Source of the DNA: Protopterus annectens
Taxonomy: Eukaryota; Chordata; Ceratodontiformes; Protopteridae
DNA: 64,000 nt
Reading direction: 5' to 3'
NCBI RefSeq assembly: GCF_019279795.1
Contig: NC_056735.1
Span: 1,938,494,455-1,938,558,454 of the forward strand
The notes beneath the pieces were generated by a model. That model was given only the letters and a program-made list of their open reading frames with translations. It was not told the DNA's origin and searched no databases. This document shows, piece by piece, positions 47,220 to 58,569 of the stretch (positions within the stretch are counted from its first letter, which is position 1; each line of letters opens with the position of its first letter). Position numbers and translations under genes: made by a program.

Positions 47220-47220
47220 G

Positions 47221-47630
47221 GGTCTATATTATATCATTGACCGCTTAGCTTGTCAAAAGCCTAAAAGTTGACAGCTAAGAGAAGAAAACTTACAGTCTTC
47301 AATGGCTAGTTAAGAAAATTCTTTGATTGGGAAAGACTACACTTAACTATTATTGGGAATTTACCATTTCCCCAATGTAGAGCAATCTTGAAATTGATAT
47401 ATTTAGTTATGGGGGTGGGGGGCACAGCCCCTTACATCGGGGGGTGTGGAGAGCAAAGCTCCCACTTTGTTATGGCTTGGAAGTTTATGTTAGTTTGGCA
47501 TGGTCAAGCAAATTCTTTCCCAATGAAAGAATTAACTTAACTGGCTGTTTGAGGTTGTAAGTTTTCAACCCTTAGATGTTGATGTTTCGGCAATCAATAA
47601 GTTATGCAGTCAATGATATAATATGGATCC
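47221..47630. mobile_element. Foldback MITE, copy 1 (long TIRs, Mutator-like 9-bp duplication)
   Basis: The left arm starts GGTCTATATTATATCATTG; the right arm reads as its approximate reverse complement (GGATCCATATTATATCATTG) over about 117 bp. The middle has a G-rich/C-rich block (GGCACAGCCCC, GAGCAAAGCTCCC) shared with the copy at 54188-54580 in the opposite orientation. Flanks TTTTATTTG and TTTTATTTT (47212-47220, 47631-47639) match in 8 of 9 positions. No ORF. Confidence 0.82.
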
Positions 47631-47639
47631 TTTTATTTT

Positions 47640-48013
47640 CTTTAACTTTGCTTAGTATGTGCATTGCTGGATTAACTGAATGTCAGATATAAGTAATATG
47701 CTAATTAGAAGTGTTAAAGTGCTGGAAATCTTTTCTTTGTTCCCGTGTAACACATGCCTTTCACGGGTCATTTATAAAGCAATTAACACTTAAAAAAGCT
47801 TGAGAACAAAATAATGCTCCAGTTATGTGAAAATGCTTGATTCTTGCCTGCTTTGCTTCTCACCTGCTCCTCAAGCTGTTCTGATGAAAATCCAAAGTTC
47901 ATCACTGATATCTTTGAAAACAGGAAGTGCCTTAATCATGACTGCAACAACAAGGAGAAAAAATATGAACTTCTTTTCAAGAGTATATGCAAGAAATCTA
48001 TTCTAAATAACAT

Positions 48014-48075
<62 letters not shown>

Positions 48076-49985
48076 GTGAAGAATCAGTAAAACGAAAGCT
48101 ATATTAATGTTATATATTGAGCTGTTCCTGACATATAATTTTCTTACATTTTGCTGAATGTTAATATCTAATGCTGTAGTGTTATTAACACTAAATGAAC
48201 ATATTAATAGCAAGGAGTAAAGTTATATGTTTGTTACTGATTAGAACATTTTAGATGATTTAAGAAGAATGAAAAACTTATGGTAGAAATTAACCAATGT
48301 TCTGTGTTGTGAATTGTCATTTTCACATGCTATAATCAAATACTAATGCCAAGATGTGAAGCTTGGAATAGAATGATGGTTCAGAATGGCTAGAATTGTA
48401 CGTTTAAATTGAACAAGCTGGATTTATTTTATATTTATGGTCAAGATTGCTTATAATGGTAGAATTACCAAGTAGAGTAAGCACCTTATGAGTAATATGC
48501 AAATGCATAAGGAATGAAACATCTCCTATGTAATATTAATGAAAGAGCAGTATCAGTAAGTTAAGGAATATATGCATATACTGTAATTTCTAGTAGAGCT
48601 CTGATGATTAAATATCTCTTTGATGAGATATTTTAGAAATTGTAGTTATGTAAAATAAGGTAGACTATCAGTCAAAAATAAGACAGAAATATATTTAAAT
48701 TACAAACTGATAAAACACACACACACACAAACACATATAAATTGCATATACGTGCATATGACAGAAATGTGAATGTACAAGATCTCATAGAATTTGCATA
48801 GAAAATCATATAAAATATTTAAAAATATCTTGAAAGTTGAAATTTGAAATATTGTAATGTGAACTTTGAAGATTTTTCCATATTGTATGTTGTTAGATTC
48901 ATTAAGACTACCTGAAATAATTACTTATTGTTTGTTGTTGAATCAGTACACCCATTGTGATAGAAAGTAAAGCAGACTTTTCAAATGTTTGAATCTAGAA
49001 ATGGAAAATGCATTTTGAATAAAGCACAATAAAACTTTTGAATACAATCTAGACTGCAATTTTTGACTCTGTAGACATAGCAAGGCATTCTCTTTTAACT
49101 TAGTAATGCACATATTTTTCATGAATTAATTTAATAATCTAAAGGATTTTTAAATATTTTGATATGTATCATATTAACAGTATTACACAACTTTAAAATA
49201 TAGACACTTATACTTTAAAATTAATTAAGCATTTTGTTAGATCTGTGAAATATATGGACATCTTTTATCATGATAAATGTATATATGCATCAATATTTTT
49301 ATTATATAATAGTTTAGTAAGATAAGATTCTGTCACCTCTAAGTATATAGATATCTTTATCGGTACAGGTCCCACTCTGTTCTACTAATTTACTTAGAAA
49401 TTTAGCTGTAATAATATTTAATGAGCATGTAATTTAAGAATATTTAATGGATTATTGTACTACTATTGTGTGAATGTGTATATAGTATACTATATGTTAT
49501 GTCAGATTATTTAATATTTGTGATTTATAGAATAGGATTATTAAAATTTTATGTTGTAATGGGGAACTAATTTTAGATGACAAAATATATAACTAAATTA
49601 ACAGCCTCTTAATATTTTTAACTTATATACAATATTATGTTAATTATTTGTAAGTCACAGTAGCTGTTGGCTAGATTTCACGAATTTCTAGGCATTGCTA
49701 TGTAGAAAGATATTATAGTATTTTGCCTATTTGATAGGAAAACTAGGAACTTCACTATCCATGGTAGTTGTATTTTATTAGTCTTATATGTATATAGTTA
49801 CAGTTGTAGACTTGCTTCTGTGTTTGCTATTTAAAAGTTTTAGTAGTTTAATTTGTAGAAAGGAAGAATAAAAATGGGTATGTTAAGGTAGTGTTGCAGG
49901 AATGCATTGGAGTGTTATATAGAAATATATTAATATGGTGGCTAAATATGTAATTTTACCTCTTAAAATAATTGCTTTCATACAC
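47640..49985. other. AT-rich, no gene recognised
   Basis: 2.3 kb of very AT-rich DNA with a (TA)n run at 48017-48070. Possibly the inter-ORF part of the L1-like copy enlarged by unknown insertions. Confidence 0.35.
48017..48070 (+). repeat. (TA)n microsatellite
   Basis: 27 TA units. Confidence 0.97.
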
Positions 49986-49989
49986 TCAG

Positions 49990-50930
49990 TGTGGATAGTT
50001 TTAGTCTAGTATGTATTAATATAAATGGATTAATAATGGCAAGAAAAGGAAATAGTGAATGAGATATCTAAAATTAAATGGAGGAGACATTATATTCTTG
50101 CAAGAGACTCACTTGGTAGATAAAAATAACCAATATTTAAATAACTTAGAATACAAAATATTATCGTCTGTTTCTTTTAACAAAAAGAAAAGAGGAACTG
50201 CTATGCTTTGGAGAAAATGTACTGTAATGCCTAAGGTCATGGAATCCATTAATGATTCCAAAGGAATGTATATATTTGTAGTAATTAAATATAATGGTAG
50301 ACTCTATACACTAGCCACTTTTTAATGGATTCCTGGAACAGGTGCAAGAGTGTCAAAAGATCCCTTAAATGTATTAAAAAGTAATTGGAAGGCTAGTTTA
50401 ATTTTAGCAGGGGATTTTAACTGCATATCTAGTATAGAAGATATAAGTGAGCAGAAGAAAGTCAACATCCTAGCATCAGCTAAAGCACTAGACGGATAAG
50501 TAATAATAGTTTAATTGATATAAAAGTAAAAGCAGAAGGTAAATCATTGTTCTTAGTCCATTATTCTTATGCAGATGGGACACAAACTAGAATTTATATG
50601 ATTTATGCCTCTACATATTTATTTAAAAATATACCTTGTCCTTTATCTGACCATAATGCGCTAAGAATTAATATATTAATGGAGACAAGGAAATTTCAGA
50701 TTATTTATAGAATCTGTGTATACATGATGAAACTAAAAGAAAATAAATGTTACCTTAAAGAGCAAATCAAGATTTTTTCATTGAATGAGGATGGCCATGT
50801 TAGTAAAGTTATATTATGGGATTTCTTAAAAATGTATATTAAAGAAAGAATGGGGAAATGGGATAGTAATAAAATAAAAGAATGGGATAAAGAGTTGTTA
50901 GAAATACAAGTAAAATACATAAAGTGAGGT
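49990..50930 (+). pseudogene. L1-like ORF2, endonuclease part
   Basis: C-I-N-I-N-G-L at 50015, then D-I-I-F-L-Q-E-T-H at 50085 (catalytic Glu present), G-T-A-M-L-W at 50200, L-A-G-D-F-N-C at 50405, I-Y-A-S at 50605 and S-D-H-N-A-L at 50650 are the ordered APE-endonuclease motifs of L1/Tx1 LINEs. An L-W-D-F-L-K-M-Y-I linker follows. There are several stops and shifts between blocks. Confidence 0.85.
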
Positions 50931-51269
50931 TTGAATAGCAAACAAAGAAATTATATAATACTGAAGTAATTAAAAATAATAAAATATAAATTTTAATGCA
51001 TTAAGTGGAAATAGATTTAGAGGAAATGAAATTATACAGTTATGCAATGACTTCAAAAAGTCTTCATAGATTCGTTAATAGAAGTAAGATTTTAAGCAAA
51101 AGTGCACACATCAATAATATCCAACATCCTCATAGTAATAATAATTACCTCAGACATACAGGAAATGCTTAATATTTAAAAAAAATACACAAGGATCTTA
51201 ATAAAGATAAAAATAACCATCTGGATGATTGCAAAATTAATAAGTATTTAAAGAAAAATGTTATTAATA

Positions 51270-52420
51270 AACTTATTGACCAAAAAATATCTCCACTGAA
51301 TAAGCCAATTACACTAAAAGAAGTTTAGGAAGTTTTAAAAAGAAAAAATGGTAAAGCTCCGGGTTAAATGTTTTAAGTATGGAATTAAATCTACTTCCAT
51401 TAAATATTTTAGAATTACAGTGTGGCATTTTCAGGACAATTCAGAGTGACAAAATAATTCTTCCATCATGGAAATTTTCTATAATTTCACTTTTACATAA
51501 GCAAGGAGAGGATAAGTTAGTTTCCTCATATAGACCTATTTCATTATTAAAGGTATATTATATTTACTTCCAGCTTCACTGCAAGATTAGGAGATATAGT
51601 AAATGACTTAATTAATAAAGATTTAATAGGACTTATAGTCAATATGTTAACATATGATTATATAAAAAGGGTAGACACAATTGGCATTGATTAGCTTAGA
51701 CATCATCAGCTTTGGATTCTATAGGTTCATAGACTAGTACCAGGCTAACTACCCATGCGAGTCATTTTAAGCCTAGCCAATTATCCCTTGTGAGATTCAA
51801 ACCCTGCACCTTGTGTTTGTAAGGCAAATTCCTTAATCATGAGGCCACCCTCCCAGATTAGAATGACTTGTTTAAAATTTTAGAAATATTTGCATTTCCA
51901 AAACAATTTCTTGGAATAATAAAAAAACTGTATAGACACCACAAAGCATATGTTTAAACTGGATCTTACATTTCTCAAGGACTGACTTTAAACAAAGGCA
52001 CAAAGCAAGGGTGTCCCTTGTCTCCTCCACTATTTGCATTATTTATTGAACACTTATCTAATACTATAAAAAAGCAATGAAAACATTGGTAAGTTCTTAA
52101 TTAATAAGAATTGTCAGTCTAAAATTCAGCTTTTGCAAATGAAATTTTATTAACTATAGGATTACATTTTTAATTGAAGGAATAGCTGAGGAAATTGAAA
52201 ACTTTCAAGAAGTATCCCTACTGAAATTTAACAATAATAAAACTGAAACTTTAGAATTAAATCAATCACTAGATAGTAAGTTTAAGGATAAATGTAAATA
52301 TAATTGGGAAGGAATATAGCTGAAATATTTAAGAATAAAAATCTATCAAGATGTGAGTAAGATTGTTAATAATTTTGGAAAAAAAGAGGAGTCACTTCTT
52401 ATTAAACATTGTTTTTTATT
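51270..52420 (+). pseudogene. L1-like ORF2, reverse transcriptase part
   Basis: I-T-L-K-E-V and L-K-R-K-N-G-K-A-P-G at 51310-51360, S-Y-R-P-I-S-L-L at 51520, G-T-K-Q-G-C-P-L-S-P-L-L-F at 52000 (motif B), and a thumb segment with L-K-Y-L-R-I-K near 52320 follow L1 RT order. Motif A is disrupted by the nested SINE region and decay. It is a non-functional remnant. Confidence 0.82.
51719..51865 (-). mobile_element. tRNA-derived SINE sharing the 3' tail of the CR1-like LINE
   Basis: Minus-strand order: GGTGGCCTCATGATTAAGG (A-box side), GGTGCAGGGTTTGAATCTC (B box), then TTGGCTAGGCTT, GTTAGCCTGGTACTAG, CTATGAACCTAT. The part after the tRNA-like head matches the last 60 bp of the CR1-like LINE in this window (GGCTAGGCTTATA, TAGCCTAGTACCTA, CTATGAACCTATG). 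That LINE is therefore the likely source of its mobilising enzyme. It sits inside the L1-like RT. No clear target duplication found. Confidence 0.82.
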
Positions 52421-52458
52421 TTTTACTTTTGAGGTTAGGTTAATACTTATTAATATGA

Positions 52459-52568
<110 letters not shown>

Positions 52569-53869
52569 CAAAGAAGAAGTGCTGCTCAGACATACCTTTT
52601 AGTCACAGTTTATAAATGAAGAAAGCAAGTGATGTTGCACATATATTATTGCAGTGTTTAATGCTGTGGTTAGCATAGTAAAACAAAAACCTTAAACTGA
52701 AACATTATGAAAAAAAAGAATTGAGGGAGATTGAACCCAAAGGCATCCTTACAAAGTGAAAGCACAACCTTAACATTCTGATCCACCTGCCCAAGGATAT
52801 GATGAGATTTATGCACAAACACACAGTCCTATCTTTCAACAGTCATACTGCTACATTTCACATATGTCAGCTATCACAGAAGTGGAAGTGATATATGAAA
52901 AGTATAGTGTTTGAAAATGAATCTCTCCTGCTGTAACTCTTAAGAGCTCAACAGTCTGAAGCATGTATATTCTACCAGGTGTTCTCTTAGGCACTCCAGT
53001 CCCCTCATGTGCAACTGCCCTTTCACTTCGATGTCTTCAGGTGCTATAGAGATAAGACTTCTGTATAACATTTGCTGATGGCACACAGTGGCAGGTTATA
53101 TGTGCCTCCAGCCTAAAGTGTATTTACATGGCACTGTAATGGTTGCAGCACTATTCCGCCATGCACGAGATGCCAGTGGCAAGAGTGGTAGCCTGGGCTG
53201 AACTATTCCAGGTTTCATTCTTATACTGATCCCTTTGATAGTCCTCCTGCAGGTGATTCCAGCTATAACCCTTATGGAGAAAGTAAAGAAATAAATTTGA
53301 GTCCTATATGAATACCATCTCTGAGCTCTGAAAGGAGATCAACCTTGTCCAATGCCAGCCATAACATCTTGCCTTAAAGAAAATCGCAGAAAATGTGCAC
53401 TATAATTTAGTGAAGCAACTCCCATTTGCTGCACACCAACAGGCATCAATGGGGTCCTCATTTGCACGAAACATGACAGGCTCAGAGAGTAAATATACTG
53501 TTTTATTATTGTTTACAATGGTGCTTTAATGTGAGAAACAAGGCAGCCCCATAACCCAGTATATGCTGTTAAGAACTCCATCACTGCAGGGTCATGATTT
53601 CTCGGCAGTTTGATTTGGGATTACAGATCCCGATAGAGGCATGGCCAAGAAGCATGTAGTGCAGCCTACAATAACCCAGATATGAGAACAGCATCAACAA
53701 CACTTGAGAAAAGTGGTTAACAGGTGTGCTTGTAATGTATACTGAGTGATTCAGAAACAATAATGAGTTGAACTCTAATCACTGCAATCAATTGTGCCCA
53801 GCCAGGCGAATCTACATGATGTAAGCATGATGGCAGGAAGACAGCCTCATCAGATTAAAGGAAAAATTG
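52569..53869. other. No gene recognised
   Basis: Mixed-composition DNA with short frames only. Possibly the upstream part of the LINE whose endonuclease start follows. Confidence 0.3.
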
Positions 53870-54178
53870 TAAAGTGACCAAGTTTGGAAGATGAGAAATC
53901 TGAATAACTGAATAATTGATCAAGCAAAACTACTTCTCTGCTTTTACAAAGTATTCCATCAGACCATCCTTCCCTAACCCTGCATTCTTTACCTTCCCTT
54001 AGCAATCTAACTGTCATCACTATAAATGTCAGAAGCATAAGGAATAACATCACAAAACTCCAAGCTTGGATAGACTATAGACTATAACCCTAACATTCTA
54101 GCTATAACTTAAAACTGGCTAAAACCAAGCATGTGATTCTGAAATAACACTCCCTGGTTATAATATCATAGTATCATA
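53870..54178 (+). pseudogene. LINE endonuclease, N-terminal fragment
   Basis: The frame near 54000 reads L-T-V-I-T-I-N-V-R-S-I-R-N-N, then L-Q-A-W-I-D, an L-A-I-T-like block and L-P/V-x-Y-N-I-I before the MITE. This is the start of an APE endonuclease of the CR1/L2/Rex type (L-N-x-R-S-L-R-N-K). It differs from the CR1-like copies elsewhere in the window, so it is another family. The frame K-P-S-K-H-T-Q after the MITE (54587-54610) may be its continuation. Confidence 0.65.
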
Positions 54179-54187
54179 GAATAAACC
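54179..54187. repeat. 9-bp target duplication of MITE copy 2, left
   Basis: GAATAAACC, identical to 54581-54589. Confidence 0.9.
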
Positions 54188-54580
54188 GGGTCTATATTAC
54201 AAGATCCAAACTTTAGTAAATTGAATAACTAAATATCGATCTTATAATATTGAAAACTAACAATGTCGAACGGCTGATTTAACCCAGAGAAACACTTCCC
54301 TTGGCTGCATTAAAAAAAAAAACTTTGAATCCCAATTCAAATAGGGGAGCTTTGCCCCCCACACTCCCCAATGTGGGGGACTGTGCTCCCTCATCCCCCC
54401 AACTAAATATACCAACTCTGAGATCACTCCAAATTGGAGAAAAGGGCATAATCCACATAATGGCCAAGGGAAGTGTTTCCCTGGGTTAAATCGGCCATTC
54501 AACATTGTTTGGTTTCAATATTACAAGATCAATCTTTAGTTGTTCGATTAACTAAAGTTTCAGTCTTGTAATATAGACCT
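54188..54580. mobile_element. Foldback MITE, copy 2 (118-bp TIRs)
   Basis: Arms 54188-54305 and 54463-54580 are near-perfect reverse complements: GGGTCTATATTACAAGA on the left and AGGTCTATATTACAAGA from the right. The GC-rich centre (GGGGAGCTTTGCCCCCCAC, GTGGGGGACTGTGCTCCC) is also partly self-complementary. Long TIRs with an exact 9-bp duplication are the pattern of Mutator (MULE) elements. No transposase is encoded. More intact than copy 1, hence younger. Confidence 0.9.
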
Positions 54581-54589
54581 GAATAAACC
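54581..54589. repeat. 9-bp target duplication of MITE copy 2, right
   Basis: GAATAAACC. Confidence 0.9.
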
Positions 54590-55244
54590 AAGTAAGCACA
54601 CACAAGTAGTGGCACTAAATGCAGCTCCATAAAACCAGAAAAAGTGTTCGTTGTTACTGGCTAACAAATGGAACTGAGGACAATAAAGACTCCCTTGCAA
54701 AACAAACATAAACAAAATATATTCCCAAAAAAATAAAACTTTATTGTGATTATGTGCTTTCATCCTTAGACACAATTTAATCAGAATGAAATACCATTAC
54801 AAGTAAAGCATTTTTATATGTACTCATAAGGCTATACAAATTAAATTAATTAAACAATAAACTGGTGTAGTGTATTTAAAGGGCAAGCTACAAAAAAAAG
54901 TAAAAAAAAAAGTACCCTATTAATTAAAACATGACCATAAAACTTACTATATCAAAACAAGTATGGTATCTAAAATTCAGCACTAAAGTTATTGTACACT
55001 GAAAAAATGTTTCTTTTATAAAAAAGCATATATAATTAAGATGGGTTCCAACAACAGAAGTAAAAAATAGAAGTAAGAAAATACAGTAATAAGAATGGTT
55101 TCTTGAAGAACCACCTGTGCAAATATGTAAGCCACTTTAATCCCTAAGTTCTAGAATAGGTAGTAGGGGAATATTATCATTAATACCTGGGTGGCAAGAA
55201 GCATTTAACAACAACTGTCACTTCACCTCTCTGTCTTCTAATAT
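54590..55244. other. No gene recognised
   Basis: A-rich. The first few dozen bases may continue the LINE endonuclease frame interrupted by the MITE. Confidence 0.3.
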
Positions 55245-55475
55245 GGGCGGCGCAGTGGTGCAGCGGTTAATCCTGTTGCCTCACAGCAAGAGGTTCTCTG
55301 GTTCGACTCTCAGCTGGGGTGCCTTCTGTATGAAGTTTGCATGTTTTTCCTGCGTTCGCGTGGGTTTCCTCCCACATTCTAAAGACATGCTTCTGGAGCA
55401 TTTCTCCCTGGGCCTCCACTGAAAACAGGATCTGTGGAACCTAGTCAGACATTCCCGGTCAACAAATGTTAAAAT
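55245..55475 (+). mobile_element. tRNA-derived SINE (GTTTCCTCCCACA family)
   Basis: Head GGGCGGCGCAGTGGTGCAGC (A-box region), GTTGCCTCACAGCAAGAGG, and B box GGTTCGACTCTC. Body GCGTGGGTTTCCTCCCACA, then AAAGACATGC, and an A-rich tail to about 55480. Same body as the fragment at 22.9 kb; its head resembles the SINE at 45.5 kb. Confidence 0.88.
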
Positions 55476-55694
55476 AAAAAAAATAATAGTGTTTTTAAAT
55501 CGACACCCCCTTGGATTAAGTATTAATTAATCCAGTATAGCAAATTTGAATGTGTGGCAATCAGAACTAATGGCCAGGTGCCTGTACAGAGCATTGTTAG
55601 TATTCTGTTTCTTGATTTGATACAATGTTCGTATATTATATTTTTTAATACACTGTTGGTTTTTAGGTTCATAGGTTCATAGGTAGGTACTAGG

Positions 55695-58540
55695 CTATAT
55701 GCCCTGGGGCCTATATAAGCCTAGCCAAAAAGGTTCCCTGGCATTTGTCACCCAAAAAAATGATTTTCCTGTGCTCCAGTCAAGCAGTGCCACAGAAGTG
55801 ATCCTCGGGGTGAATTTTCTATTTCCCATCCAGTCGTCAAGATTTTTCTTAAAGAGGGCCAATGAGGAGCTTTGCTTTACATGAATGGGTAGTTTGTTCC
55901 AGAGTCTTTGAGACAGGAATCTATCCCTCCAGCATGTTGTGTTTATTGTGGTGACAAGGTTTAGGTACCTGGAGTGTGTGTTTCGGAGAGACTGGGATTT
56001 CTTTAAGTGTAGCATGTCCAGCAGCTCTGGATTTGACATAGCTTTGAATATTAGACAGAGATTGCCTCAGAGTAGGCAATATGCGACAGAGTAGTTAGAG
56101 TTTCTTAAGACGGTCTGCATATGGCATCTGTTTGAGGCCAGTAATCCTCTTAGTGAGGTATTTCTGTGGTATTTCCAACTGTTGTAGGCGTCTTGTGAGA
56201 TACATGCCAAACGGGGCATTGTACTCTATAATGGGTCTGATGAGGCATGAGTAGAGAGGAACAATGACCTCCTTTTTTCTAGATGAGAACCCTTTTGTGA
56301 TGAAGTGTGCCATGTAGAAGGATTTCCTGACTACTGTGGTGATGTGGTTATCAAAGGAGAGACTACTGTCCACCTGTGTCCCAAGGTCTCATCACATTTT
56401 CAGTGTTTAGTGAGCTACCGCCTATGTGGTAGCTCATGGGTACCAAGATTTTCCCAAAGTGGATGACAATGCACTTCTTGGCATTGAGCTTGAGGCCATG
56501 ACTTTGACACCAAGCATCTGTCTCTGTGAGGCCCTTTTGTAGAATATCTACATCATTAGGTGATTCTATTATGGCTCCCAGTTTGCAGTCATCTGCAAAC
56601 TTTGTTAGCCAAAGACCTTTTCTGTTGGCCTGCACTTTGGAGAAGTAGATGCCGAACAGGAGAGAACCCAGGACCGAGCCCTGCAGTACTCCACTCATCA
56701 CTAGTCTGAAGTCAGACTTGGAGTCGGCTACTTTTACTGTGTGGGTTCTGTCAGTGAGCCAGTTGGTCACCCTTCTTGTGACATAGGGATTTATGCCCAG
56801 TTTAGTGAGTTTATCTATAATTCCAGAGTGGGGGATGGTATCAAAAGCCTTAGCGAGGTCAAGATAGGCTGTGTGCACTATCTTGCCCTCATCTACGGCT
56901 CCAGTGACTGCTTTAAAGAAGTCAATCAGGTTTAGTATACATGATCTACATTTTACAAACCCAAACTGAGTTTGGAGGTTACTTATGTCTTTGTTTATAA
57001 GCTCCAAGATGATGCATTTCATGGCCTTGCAGACCAGGCTCATCAGGCTAATGAGGAGGTAGTTTCAGTGGTCCATGGTGGCACCCCCTTTGTGGAGTGG
57101 GATAACCGTCACTGTGCGCCATTCAGTAGGCACATAGCCTGAGGTGAGGCTATGATTGAACATGGTACTTAGGTGTGGTGACAGTTCCTTCTGTAGTTCA
57201 TGCAGTACGCAGCCTGGGATGCTGTCTGGTCCAATGGATGCTGTGTTCTTGTCTTTGGAGAGTGTGGTCTTTATTTGTCCATCCGTGATTACAGGGGTTT
57301 TGCATTCTTCCAGTATTAAGATGGGCCCTTTGGAGGGTGAGAGTGGGGTAAAATTAGCACTGAACCTATCTGCCAGGATGTTGGCAATATTGATTGGTTC
57401 TGTATATTTAGTGCCATTGTGCTGTACCTCAGAGCAGATCTGAGTGTTGCCATTGAGATTCTTGACATAGGTGCAGAATGCTTTGTGGCTGTCTTTGGAT
57501 TCAGTGGTGATTTAATTTTCATAACTGGCTTTGGAGGATTTTATGTGGGATCTCAGATTCTTGCTGAGGCTGACCAGTGAGTTCCTCCAATCTTGGGATT
57601 TTACTCTTTTTTGCAACATCTTCTTACTTCTGTTGTAGAGATTATTTATGGCAGGGGACCACCAGACTGGCTTCCTTTTTTTGGAGGATAGCCTCTTGGT
57701 TCTGTTGGGGATGGCATGATCTATGCACTCGTATATGTGCTTATACAGTGCATTTGTGTAAGATTCAGCAGTCGTACCTCTATTTTCCATCTGCATGGGT
57801 ATCGTGAAGTTTGCGACTTCTGTCTTAAGAAGCATGAAGTTGGTTTTGAAGTAGTTTTTGATGGTGGTTTCCTTAATGGGGGGGTTGGGGTGGTATATGG
57901 ATGTCTAGGGTGATTAGCTTGTGATCAGATCTGACCAGCAAGGAGTTGACCTTTGGTGTAGAACACCGGTTACCCATATTGGTAATGACCAGGTCCATGA
58001 TATTGCTGCCCTTGGTGGCAGTGTGGACAAGCTGATCCAAGGCATTGGAATTTATGAATTCCAGAAAACATTGAGTGAATCAGTTGTTATATTAGTAGTT
58101 TTCCCAGTTGATGGTGGGGTAGTTGAAATCGCCCATAATTAAGGTATTGGGTTGTACCTTAATATTTTCCAATATCTTAAGAAATGAAGAGTGGGAATCC
58201 TGGGGCATGGTGGTGGATCTGTAACAAGCTACAACCTGGATTAAAGTCTTGCCCAGTGTTAGTTGCACTTGGAGAATTTCGGATGCATCATGTTGAGCAA
58301 CTAGCCTGGAGGTGTGGCTATCCTTAATGAATATGGACACGCCTCCACCTTTAGTGTCTCGGTCCAGGTTAGGTGGCCTAAAGGTGTGGTATGAATTATA
58401 GCCTGGTAATGCAGGGGTGCTCTCTTGAGCCTTGAACCAGGTCTCTGTCACTACACAGATGTCAATGTTCTCCATTTTAAGGAATGCCTCATGTGAGTGC
58501 CTTTTGTGGTTTAGACTTCCAGCATTGAGTAGCATTACCC
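55695..58540 (-). pseudogene. CR1-like LINE ORF2: endonuclease + reverse transcriptase, frameshifted
   Basis: The endonuclease (58535-58092) has L-L-N-A-G-S-L-N-H-K, V-T-E-T-W-F with the catalytic Glu, G-G-G-V-S-I-F-I, and M-G-D-F-N-Y-P. A middle region (57835-57316) has K-P-V-W-W-S-P-A-I. RT (57043-56363) has Y-L-D-L-A-K-A-F-D-T-I-P-H, S-G-V-L-Q-G-S-V-L-G-S (Leu for the usual Pro), and T-K-F-A-D-D-C-K-L-G with both Asp present. The C-terminal piece (56373-55695) contains F-I-T-K-G-F and W-R-D-R-F-L-S-Q. At least four frame changes or stops separate the parts. Confidence 0.9.
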
Positions 58541-58569
58541 TCAGAGTTTGCTTGCTTGTACCTGTTATG

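Larger units (their letters stand above)
46040..52430 (+). mobile_element. L1/Tx1-like LINE, decayed and interrupted
   Basis: A coiled-coil ORF1 remnant is followed, after 3 kb of AT-rich DNA, by APE-endonuclease and RT pieces in L1-like order on the same strand. A MITE (47221-47630) and a SINE (51719-51865) are nested inside. The 3' part stops at a compound microsatellite at 52460. Whether 46-47 kb and 50-52 kb belong to one insertion is likely but not proven. Confidence 0.7.
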
